Source: an uncultured Clostridia bacterium
GTDB taxonomy: Bacteria > Bacillota > Clostridia > Christensenellales > DTU072
DNA: 12,448 bases
Assembly (NCBI GenBank): GCA_944350065.1
Contig: CALVOD010000027.1
Location: 1 to 12,448, forward strand
Direction: 5' to 3'
Under the pieces are notes generated by a model, which was not told where the DNA came from, searched no databases, and was given only the letters and a program-made list of their open reading frames with translations. Positions within the stretch are counted from its first letter, which is position 1, and each line of letters opens with the position of its first letter. Positions 5,284-11,185 of this stretch are shown one piece after another. A program made the translations under genes and the position numbers.

Positions 5284-6477
5284 ATGAAAATCACCGCCAT
5301 AATCTCCGAATACAATCCTCTGACCAACGGGCACGCGGAGCATCTGCGGCTTGCCCGCGAAGAAACGGGCGCGGACACGATATTATGCGTGATGAGCGGA
5401 AGTTTCACGCAGCGCGGGGAAGCGGCGATAGCGGATAAATATTTACGCGCGGAGCAAGCGATATACGCGGGCGCGGACATCGTGGTGGAGCTGCCGACGA
5501 TATATGCAATATCGCCCGCGGACAATTTCGCATACGGCGCCATTAAAACGATTTCGGCGTTTCCCGACGTGCATTATTTAAGTTTCGGCTCCGAATGCGG
5601 CGACGCGGGAATAATCAAAAAGCTCGCCGCGCTTCTTGCGGAGGAACCCGAAGAATTCAGCGAATATCTGCGCAAATACCTTAAAGAAGGTAATTCTTTC
5701 CCTAAGGCGCGCTCTCTTGCGCTCGGCGAATACGCTTCATCGCACGAGGAATACGCGGACACCGTGGGCGTGCTCGATTATCCCAATAACGCTCTCGGCG
5801 TGGCGTACGCGGTTGCGATAATAAAGGCGGGACTCGACATAGATTTACACACGGTGAAACGCCTCGGAGGCGGTCACGACTCACTCGATATCGACGCGCC
5901 CTATCCTTCTTCGAGCGCGGTCCGCGCGGCGTTCAAACGCGGAGAAATGTCGAAGATAGCGAGAGCGGTACCCGAAAAAGTTATGGGAATGTTGTCGGTG
6001 TGCCGTCCGCAGGGCGACGCGCTCGGCGATATGATGCTGTTCAAGATGAAAAGCGTTTCCGGCTACGATCTCGAAAACTATTACGACGTAAGCGGCGGGA
6101 TACACAACAGATTGAAGATAGCCGCGGCGACGGCTACGACGATAGACGAGCTGCTCGAAAACGCGAAGACGAAAAACTACACCATGGCTCGTCTGAAGCG
6201 GATATGCCTGTACGTGCTTTTCGATATAAAGAAAGAGGATTACGCCGCCTGCGTGGAAGCGCCGCCCTACGTACAGATACTCGCGTTGCGTTCGACGCGC
6301 AAGGATATATTGTCGTTGTTGTCCATAGGTTGTAGGAACATACTTACGCGCTACAGCGATATCAACCGCGCGGACAAGCGGCTGCGCTATATGGTAAAAC
6401 TCGATTTCAGCGCGCAAGGCACGCTGGAGATAATCAACAGAAGCAACTACTATAACAAAAAAATGTTGCTCGTGTGA
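5284..6477 (+). CDS. tmcAL: tRNA(Met) cytidine acetate ligase (TmcAL, YlbM family)
   Basis: TmcAL forms N4-acetylcytidine at the wobble base of elongator tRNA(Met). It uses acetate and ATP through an acetyl-adenylate, unlike the acetyl-CoA-dependent TmcA of E. coli. The 397-residue protein starts MKITAIISEYNPLTNGHAEH. The TNGH at 14-17 is the T/HxGH nucleotide-binding motif; the better-known members have HNGH. Other family blocks are VMSGSFTQRGEAAIADK at 36-52, the PSSSAVRAAF block near 208-217 (equivalent of the ISSTxxR motif) and GGIHNRLKIAA plus TKNYTMARLKR in the C-terminal half. I choose the ATG at 5284 because AAAGAGGT (5272-5279) precedes it; an in-frame TTG at 5254 lacks one. It is divergent from pta-ackA, whose product acetate is its substrate. 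Confidence 0.95.
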   Translation: MKITAIISEYNPLTNGHAEHLRLAREETGADTILCVMSGSFTQRGEAAIADKYLRAEQAIYAGADIVVELPTIYAISPADNFAYGAIKTISAFPDVHYLSFGSECGDAGIIKKLAALLAEEPEEFSEYLRKYLKEGNSFPKARSLALGEYASSHEEYADTVGVLDYPNNALGVAYAVAIIKAGLDIDLHTVKRLGGGHDSLDIDAPYPSSSAVRAAFKRGEMSKIARAVPEKVMGMLSVCRPQGDALGDMMLFKMKSVSGYDLENYYDVSGGIHNRLKIAAATATTIDELLENAKTKNYTMARLKRICLYVLFDIKKEDYAACVEAPPYVQILALRSTRKDILSLLSIGCRNILTRYSDINRADKRLRYMVKLDFSAQGTLEIINRSNYYNKKMLLV

Positions 6478-6504
6478 AAGCAAAAACGCCGACGCTTTAA
6501 ACTT

Positions 6505-6535
6505 GCCGCAGGTATCCCCTGCGGCTTTTTGTTTT
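6505..6535 (+). terminator. Intrinsic terminator of tmcAL
   Basis: GCCGCAGG (6505-6512), a five-base loop and CCTGCGGC (6518-6525) form a perfect 8-bp GC-rich stem, followed by TTTTTGTTTT. It lies 27 bases after the tmcAL stop. There is no T run on the other side, so it works only rightward. Confidence 0.92.
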
Positions 6536-6677
6536 GTAAAGCATAGTGCCCGCCCGTCACGCCGCGCGGCAAAAACAATCAAAAATAATCGACCTGAAAC
6601 GGAAGCGCCCGCGCAGTACGGGTAAGTAGGAAAAAGGCGCTTATCCCGCGCTGACCGCGCGGAAAACGGACAAGTAG
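6536..6677. other. Intergenic gap between convergent tmcAL and ylbJ
   Basis: No gene is visible in this 142-bp gap. It holds a 10-bp palindrome GCCGCGCGGC (6561-6570). It also holds a hairpin CCGCGC-TGACC-GCGCGG (6646-6662) that in the minus direction is followed ten bases later by five T residues, a poor candidate terminator for ylbJ. A short imperfect repeat ending in AAGTAG occurs at 6609-6629 and 6655-6677. Confidence 0.4.
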
Positions 6678-7646
6678 TCACAGAAAAATCAACGCGCAAA
6701 CGGTTGCGAGGGCGAAAGCCAATATTGCGTGAGATATTTTCACTACGAGGAAATAGCATAACGGCACACCCGCCGTATTGAGGAAGGTCATTGACTGCAA
6801 CGTAACGGAGAGTCCTCCGAAAGAAACGAGCAACGATACGAGCGGAACCGCCGCGCGGAGCGCAACGCCCGAATTCGCTATGACGTAAACGCCTTTGGTC
6901 ACTTCGACGAGACCGGAAGCGAATCCCTCTCCGAGCCCTTCCGCCACGCCGAGCGCTTCGAAAGCCCGTCCCGCGACGGATATGACGCCACTCTCAGTAA
7001 GGGCGACTATGACCATATTGAACACGATAATGCAGGCGCCTACGCGCAATACGGAAGCTACAGAGGATTCGAGCACGGCGTTGAAAACTTTACCGTCGAG
7101 TCCCGTCGCGCGCGGAATGCACAGACGGCTTTCGCGCTTCTTACTCACCGCACGGAAAACTATTCCGTTAAGTATCGCCGCCATGAAATGCGTAAGCAGA
7201 ATTATTACTCCGCTCTTGTAATCGCCGAGCATTTTCACCCCTATCGTACCGAGCACGAAAAGCGGTCCCGTGGTGGACGCGAACGCGGTGATCGCTCGCG
7301 CGTCGTATTCGTCTATTATTCCGTCTTTATAGAAATCGGCTACCAGTTTTGCGCCGACGGGATACCCGGACAGCATACTCATGGCAAGTATGTAGCCGCC
7401 CGAAGGCGGCGCTCCGAAAAGGCGCGAAGCGGGTTTTGCAAAGGCTCTCGACAGCACGCCGCCCACGCCCAAAGCGGTGAGAAGTCCCGTCAACACGAAG
7501 AACGGGAACAATCCCGGGAACACCGACGCTAAGAAAATTCCGAGCCCTTCGCTCACCGCGTCGAGGTAAGTTTCGGGGCGCAGCACAAGCAACGCGAGCA
7601 TTGCGCATACCGCCGCCGACAAAAAAAATCTACCGTACTTTTTCAC
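6678..7646 (-). CDS. ylbJ: Sporulation integral membrane protein YlbJ
   Basis: YlbJ is a multi-pass membrane protein of the nucleoside-recognition/Gate type. In Bacillus subtilis it is needed for spore cortex formation and is made in the mother cell; its transported substrate is not established. The 322-residue product has about eight hydrophobic segments (near 7-22, 36-60, 84-101, 118-137, 145-163, 196-216, 264-284 and 296-322). It carries the family blocks FPGLFPFFVLTGLL at 43-56, SGYPVGAKLVADFYKDG at 93-109 and STTGPLFVLGTIGV at 124-137. It is somewhat shorter than the B. subtilis protein. The assigned start is a GTG at 7646 because the first membrane segment needs it. That GTG sits inside a terminator hairpin and has no clear ribosome site, so the start is uncertain; ATG at 7601 is the next candidate but would cut the first segment. 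Confidence 0.88.
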   Translation of the reverse strand: MKKYGRFFLSAAVCAMLALLVLRPETYLDAVSEGLGIFLASVFPGLFPFFVLTGLLTALGVGGVLSRAFAKPASRLFGAPPSGGYILAMSMLSGYPVGAKLVADFYKDGIIDEYDARAITAFASTTGPLFVLGTIGVKMLGDYKSGVIILLTHFMAAILNGIVFRAVSKKRESRLCIPRATGLDGKVFNAVLESSVASVLRVGACIIVFNMVIVALTESGVISVAGRAFEALGVAEGLGEGFASGLVEVTKGVYVIANSGVALRAAVPLVSLLVSFGGLSVTLQSMTFLNTAGVPLCYFLVVKISHAILAFALATVCALIFL

Positions 7647-7654
7647 GGTAGATT
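7621..7654 (-). terminator. Intrinsic terminator overlapping the ylbJ start
   Basis: In the minus direction AATCTACCGT (7654-7645), an eight-base loop and ACGGTAGATT (7636-7627) form a perfect 10-bp stem followed by six T residues (7626-7621), preceded by two more in the stem. It lies 31 bases after the stop of the coiled-coil gene and should end the paaK-to-coiled-coil transcript. Its second half encodes the first ylbJ codons. Confidence 0.85.
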
Positions 7655-7680
7655 ATATTTGATACCGGTTGGTCTTATGA
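7652..7680 (-). promoter_or_regulatory. Possible sigma-E-like promoter of ylbJ
   Basis: On the minus strand TCATAAG (7680-7674), a 14-base spacer and AATATAAT (7659-7652) resemble the sporulation sigma-E pattern as I recall it (about KMATATT, 13-15 bases, CATACAMT). Five of seven and six of eight positions agree. The -10 also contains TATAAT, but no sigma-A -35 is seen at 17 bases. Transcription would start near 7645, at the GTG start codon itself. Confidence 0.45.
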
Positions 7681-7685
7681 GCCGT

Positions 7686-8135
7686 TCAGCCCTCTTTTCT
7701 TATGCCGAGCTGGGCGTTGTGGATCATGTCGAGACCTTTGTTGAGCGCGGCTTCGCTCTCCGCAAGCAGTCTCGAAATATCGTGCATGACGTCTGCCCGC
7801 ACGCGCTTGGCGAAATCGGTCGCCTGCGCGCGTATCGCTTCCGCTTCCTTCTCCGCCTGCTGGATTATGTTGTGATTGGCGAGTATCTCGTCGGCGCGCT
7901 TCTGCGCCTGTTCGACGATGTTGCGCGCGCGCATGGATTCTTCCTGCTGCCGCTTCTCGCTGTTGCGGACTATCGCTTTTGCTTCGCGCATAATGTCGGG
8001 CACGGCCGCGCGGATCCTGTCCACGAGCGAATATATCACGTCGCCGTTCACCGTTACGCCCGAACCGAACAAGGCGCGTTTGCCGTTTGCCACTTCTTCC
8101 TCTATCTGTACCAACAAATCTTCGATGTCTTCCAT
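7686..8135 (-). CDS. Uncharacterised coiled-coil protein of the coaD-ylbJ neighbourhood
   Basis: The product is a 149-residue soluble, highly charged protein rich in A, E, K, Q and R. It has no signal peptide or membrane segment. Residues about 30-55 look like a short helix pair (VNGDVIYSLVDRIRAAVPDI). From about 52 to 135 there is one long helix with coiled-coil character (EKRQQEESMRARNIVEQAQ and onward). Proteins of this shape lie between coaD and ylbJ in many Clostridia and are often loosely labelled ATPase or ATP synthase subunit-like. I see no nucleotide-binding motif to support such a name; the likeness is probably only to the coiled coils of stator subunits or DivIVA. The ATG follows the rsmD-coaD stop by one base, and its GGGAGG ribosome site lies inside that gene, so the two are translationally coupled. 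A terminator follows. Confidence 0.85.
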   Translation of the reverse strand: MEDIEDLLVQIEEEVANGKRALFGSGVTVNGDVIYSLVDRIRAAVPDIMREAKAIVRNSEKRQQEESMRARNIVEQAQKRADEILANHNIIQQAEKEAEAIRAQATDFAKRVRADVMHDISRLLAESEAALNKGLDMIHNAQLGIRKEG

Positions 8136-8136
8136 A

Positions 8137-9153
8137 TTACTTCCTCCCGAAACTGTCTTTGAGCATTGCGCACGCTTCCTCGTCGACCAAGCCGTCCACG
8201 GAAAGCCCTTCTCTCAACCTTGCGCGCACCGCGGTAGAACTTATGTCGGCGTCGCGCGCGGGTATCAACAGCGTTTTTATTCCTCCGTGAGTGAAATTCC
8301 ATTCCGCCATCTCCCGCTCGTAGGCGAGGTCCTCGGCGTTGCGTACTCCTCTTACGATATATTCTATATCATTTTTCTTACAATAGTCAATAGCCAACCC
8401 TTCGTAATACTCGGTCACAATCTTGCGACGGTACTTTCGCACGCACTGCGTGATGAGCTTAACGCGTTTTTCGGGGGAAAGCGAAGTGACCTTCTCCGGA
8501 TTGACGAGCACCGCTATATAAACCACGTCGAATTCATTAAGCGCGCATTCCAAAAGGTACTCGTGCCCCAACGTAAACGGATCGAAGGTGCCCGTAAGAC
8601 AACACGCCGAAGCCTTCTCCACGAGCTCGACGGTCGAACTGCCGTAATCGCGGGAATCGGTAATGCGGTATCCTTTCGGAGTAGCGGGCGGCTTTCCTTC
8701 ACGCGCGCGTTCAACAACTATCACGCCTCCGTCAGCAAGTATGCCGCGCGAAGCTATCAGCTCTATCGCCGCGGTATCGGCGCCCGTATTGTAAGGCGGA
8801 TCGAGAAAAATGAGATCGAATTTGCGCCCTTCTCTCGCCATTTTGTCCACGGTGGCGGTGAAATCGCTTCTGACAAGCAGATATTCTGCGTCGGTTTTGG
8901 CAAGATTTGCGCGGGCGGTCTCAACCGAATCGGTCGCTCTGTCGGCAAATACCGCGAATTCCGCTCCGCGCGAAAGCGCTTCTATGCCGAGCGCACCGCT
9001 TCCGCAAAAAAGATCGAGCACCACCGCCCCCTCCAGTCTGTCGCGGATGAGATTAAACATACTTTCCTTCACCCTGTCCGTGGTGGGGCGCACGCTCATA
9101 TCCTTGAGCGTGTCCAGCTTAATTCCTCTATATTTACCTGCGATAACTCTCAT
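8137..9153 (-). CDS. rsmD-coaD: Fused 16S rRNA m2G966 methyltransferase RsmD / phosphopantetheine adenylyltransferase CoaD
   Basis: One uninterrupted 338-residue frame joins two enzymes. Residues 1-178 are RsmD, which methylates G966 of 16S rRNA: it starts MRVIAGKYRG, has the AdoMet motif DLFCGSGALGIEALSRGA (47-64) and the DPPY motif (118-121). Residues about 183-338 are CoaD, which makes dephospho-CoA from phosphopantetheine and ATP: TGTFDPFTLGH (187-197), EGL at 251-253, IVRGVRNAEDLAYE (266-279) and ISSTAVR (304-310). The junction DYGSSTVELVEKASACCLTG has no linker, stop or ATG; the last RsmD strand runs straight into the first CoaD strand. The start is the ATG at 9153, which matches the family; in-frame GTG codons at 9168 and 9156 are alternatives. 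The start overlaps the end of the upstream folate gene by 20 bases. In most Clostridia the two are separate adjacent genes. Confidence 0.93.
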   Translation of the reverse strand: MRVIAGKYRGIKLDTLKDMSVRPTTDRVKESMFNLIRDRLEGAVVLDLFCGSGALGIEALSRGAEFAVFADRATDSVETARANLAKTDAEYLLVRSDFTATVDKMAREGRKFDLIFLDPPYNTGADTAAIELIASRGILADGGVIVVERAREGKPPATPKGYRITDSRDYGSSTVELVEKASACCLTGTFDPFTLGHEYLLECALNEFDVVYIAVLVNPEKVTSLSPEKRVKLITQCVRKYRRKIVTEYYEGLAIDYCKKNDIEYIVRGVRNAEDLAYEREMAEWNFTHGGIKTLLIPARDADISSTAVRARLREGLSVDGLVDEEACAMLKDSFGRK

Positions 9154-9694
9154 CACGTCTCGATACACCTTCTTCGGTAACTATTATGTCCATCGCCACG
9201 TCGTTGACGTCGCGTGGTATTTCCTTGAATCTTCGCGAAGCGTAGCTCACGCCTATTTTGACGATATCCTTACCCGCAAGATATCTGTCGTAATAGCCTT
9301 TGCCGTGTCCGAGGCGGGTGAACGCGTCGTCGAACGCAACCATCGGCACCACGGCGACGTCGGGAACTACTTCCGCCGCGGTATCGCCCTGCGGCTCCCT
9401 GATACCGAAACTTCCGCGCTTAACGGGGTCGCCCGGAGCGTAAGCGCTTATGACGAATATCTCTCCTTTAACTACGGGAACGAATATGTTTTTCCCTTGA
9501 GCGTGCAGCTTTGCGATAAGTTCGTCGGTATCGGGTTCGTTGGGCAAAGATAAAAACAACAATACGTTACGGGCTTCCTTTATCTCTTTTAAGGATACCG
9601 TAAATTCGGTTATTGCGCGCGAGCTCGCCGCGCGTACTTCCGTAGGCAGGCGCTCGGTAAGTTTAGCCGTTTTTCTCAAAAGTTCTTTATCCAT
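9134..9694 (-). CDS. 5-formyltetrahydrofolate cyclo-ligase
   Basis: This enzyme converts 5-formyltetrahydrofolate and ATP to 5,10-methenyltetrahydrofolate, returning a storage or inhibitory folate to the active one-carbon pool. The 186-residue length is typical. Family blocks are SLPNEPDTDELI at 49-60, the FGIREPQ motif at 96-102, and DVAVVPMVAFDDAFTRLGHG followed by KGYYDRYL at 112-139, the substrate and ATP site. The start is the ATG at 9694, 39 bases after the alr stop; no good ribosome site is visible in that gap. The 3' end overlaps the next gene by 20 bases in another frame, so translation is probably coupled. Gene names in use include fau, ygfA and yqgN; I do not choose one. Confidence 0.95.
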   Translation of the reverse strand: MDKELLRKTAKLTERLPTEVRAASSRAITEFTVSLKEIKEARNVLLFLSLPNEPDTDELIAKLHAQGKNIFVPVVKGEIFVISAYAPGDPVKRGSFGIREPQGDTAAEVVPDVAVVPMVAFDDAFTRLGHGKGYYDRYLAGKDIVKIGVSYASRRFKEIPRDVNDVAMDIIVTEEGVSRRDESYRR

Positions 9695-9733
9695 AATTGC
9701 GGGAAGCCGTAAGGCGCTTATGTTTTGTCGGAT

Positions 9734-10639
9734 TTAATCTATGTAACGCCGCCTCGCCCTGCCTTTTACCGAGGTCATCACCTCGTAGACGGTGGCGTTC
9801 GCCGCCTTACAATAACTGTCTATCGTGCTCGAGTCTATGAGGGTGACTTCGTCTCCTCTGCGCGCCCGTGTATCGCCGAGCTCGATAAGAAACATATCCA
9901 TACAGACCTTGCCGATTATACGCCGCTTTACTCCGTTCACTATCACTTCGGCGCCGCTGTAAGCGCGCATGATGCCGTCGTAATAGCCGCCGAACACGGT
10001 GGCTACGACGGTATCCTTTTCCGCAACGTAAGCGCCGTCGTATCCCACGCAGTCACCGCGCTTGACGCGGTGGATATCCATTATCGCGCTCCTTACGCTC
10101 ATCGCGTTGGCGTAAGCGAGCCTTCCCGCTCTCACGCCGTCGTAGACGGCGCCTCTCAGTATTCCGTCCGAAGCCGCGCAATGTCGCACGATATCGGGAT
10201 AACGCGCCCTGATCGGCTCCGTAATTTCTTCGAAACGCGCGCTCTGCGTGGGAATACTTGCCGCGGAACGGAAATGCGTGCATACCGAACGCGGGCGTAT
10301 ACCCTTTTGCTCGAACAGTTTACACAGCGTTTCGCATTCCTTTGCGGAGGAAAAGCCGAGTCGGTGCATTCCGGAATCGACCTTGACGTCCGCTTCTTTG
10401 ACGCCCGCGCCTAAAGACGCGAGCGTGTCGAAATCGTATATCACCGGAGTGAGAGAGTATTCTTCGGTAAGCCGCGCGTCGCGCGGAGTATAGGTGAAAA
10501 CCGATACCGGCTTCGATATGCCCGCGGCGCGTAAGCGCGCCCCTTCTTCGGCGGTAGCCACGCCGAACCTGTCAACGTAGCTCTCCGTGTAGCCCGCTAC
10601 CCTCTCCAATCCGTGATTGTACGCGTCGGCTTTCACCAT
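9734..10639 (-). CDS. alr: Alanine racemase (start codon unresolved)
   Basis: Alr is a PLP enzyme that makes D-alanine for peptidoglycan. From the first canonical start (ATG at 10639) the product has 301 residues. K3 of MVKADAYNHG is the PLP lysine. KVDSGMHRLGF (86-96), R170 in GVRAG, Y200 in VGYDGAYVAE (the second catalytic base) and KVCMDMF (244-250) are in the expected order. The C-terminal ATVYEVMTSVKGRARRRY block is also present. Alanine racemases normally have about 35 residues before that lysine, and the upstream frame encodes a good match to them. The true start is therefore probably upstream at a non-standard codon, described separately. Upstream is the double-ACT gene; downstream is the folate cyclo-ligase gene. 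Confidence 0.9.
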   Translation of the reverse strand: MVKADAYNHGLERVAGYTESYVDRFGVATAEEGARLRAAGISKPVSVFTYTPRDARLTEEYSLTPVIYDFDTLASLGAGVKEADVKVDSGMHRLGFSSAKECETLCKLFEQKGIRPRSVCTHFRSAASIPTQSARFEEITEPIRARYPDIVRHCAASDGILRGAVYDGVRAGRLAYANAMSVRSAIMDIHRVKRGDCVGYDGAYVAEKDTVVATVFGGYYDGIMRAYSGAEVIVNGVKRRIIGKVCMDMFLIELGDTRARRGDEVTLIDSSTIDSYCKAANATVYEVMTSVKGRARRRYID

Positions 10640-10744
10640 AAAAGTAAGCTCGACGCCACCCGTCAGCCTGCGTATTCTCTCGAGATTCTTACGTATTTCG
10701 GCTAAATAGGTGTATACGATCAGATTGATATTTACCCCGCTTCG
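10640..10744 (-). other. In-frame N-terminal alr coding sequence without an ATG, GTG or TTG start
   Basis: These 35 codons lie between the ACT gene's TAA (10747-10745) and the first ATG of alr, all in the same frame. They translate to a stretch containing VYTYLAEIRKNLERIRR followed by LTGGVELTF and then MVKADAY. This aligns without gaps to the usual alanine racemase N-terminus (a pattern like VEVDLDALRHNVREIKR followed by MAVVKANAYGHG). No ATG, GTG or TTG occurs in it. A GGGG (10739-10736) lies six bases before an ATC codon (10729) and 12 before a CTG (10723), possible non-standard starts. Confidence 0.7.
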
Positions 10745-11167
10745 TTATAGAATATTTTCCTCTATGAGATTTATTCCGTTGTCGGCGAGAATTTTTTTGG
10801 TGGCTTCGTTGTCGTCCACTTTAAGGAGTATTACCGCTTTCTCCGCTCCCGCGCGCGCGAACGAATATAAATAAGCGATATTGATATTGTGTTTGTCAAG
10901 GATGTTGAGCACGTTGTACATTTCGCCGGGGCGGTCTTCCACTTTGAATCCGATAAGATCCGTCGACGCCGTGTTGAAACCGTTAGCGCGCAATACTTCG
11001 ATGGCTTTCGCGTTGTCGTCGGTTATCGCGCGGAGAATTCCGTACTCCATCGTGTCGGCTATGGACATCGCCTGAATGTTGATATTCGCTTCCTTCAACA
11101 CTCTCGAGAATTCGCAAATTCTGCCGTTACGGTTTTCAAGAAAAACTGCAATCTGATTGACCAACAT
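10745..11167 (-). CDS. Double ACT-domain protein (amino-acid-binding type)
   Basis: The 140-residue protein consists of two ACT domains in tandem, roughly 1-68 and 69-140. Each has the ACT ligand-binding turn: ENRNGRICEFSRVLKEANIN at 11-30 and DRPGEMYNVLNILDKHNINI at 78-97. ACT domains bind amino acids or similar small molecules and regulate enzymes or transcription. This stand-alone two-domain type (COG4747-like) is commonly found beside phenylacetate-CoA ligase genes in anaerobes, as here, so a role in sensing an aromatic amino acid or its product is a reasonable inference. The ATG at 11167 has an excellent ribosome site AAAGGAGGT (11182-11174). It starts 18 bases after the paaK stop. Its own stop is in frame with alr. 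Confidence 0.92.
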   Translation of the reverse strand: MLVNQIAVFLENRNGRICEFSRVLKEANINIQAMSIADTMEYGILRAITDDNAKAIEVLRANGFNTASTDLIGFKVEDRPGEMYNVLNILDKHNINIAYLYSFARAGAEKAVILLKVDDNEATKKILADNGINLIEENIL

Positions 11168-11185
11168 AGTGTTACCTCCTTTTGA

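Noticed and set aside
5881..6759. 292-codon minus-strand open frame
   Set aside because: It is antisense to tmcAL, crosses its terminator and runs into the ylbJ 3' end; no domain likeness.
7876..9180. 434-codon plus-strand open frame
   Set aside because: It runs antisense to the well-supported coiled-coil and rsmD-coaD genes, has no recognisable domain, and its composition is what the codon bias of the minus-strand genes would produce.
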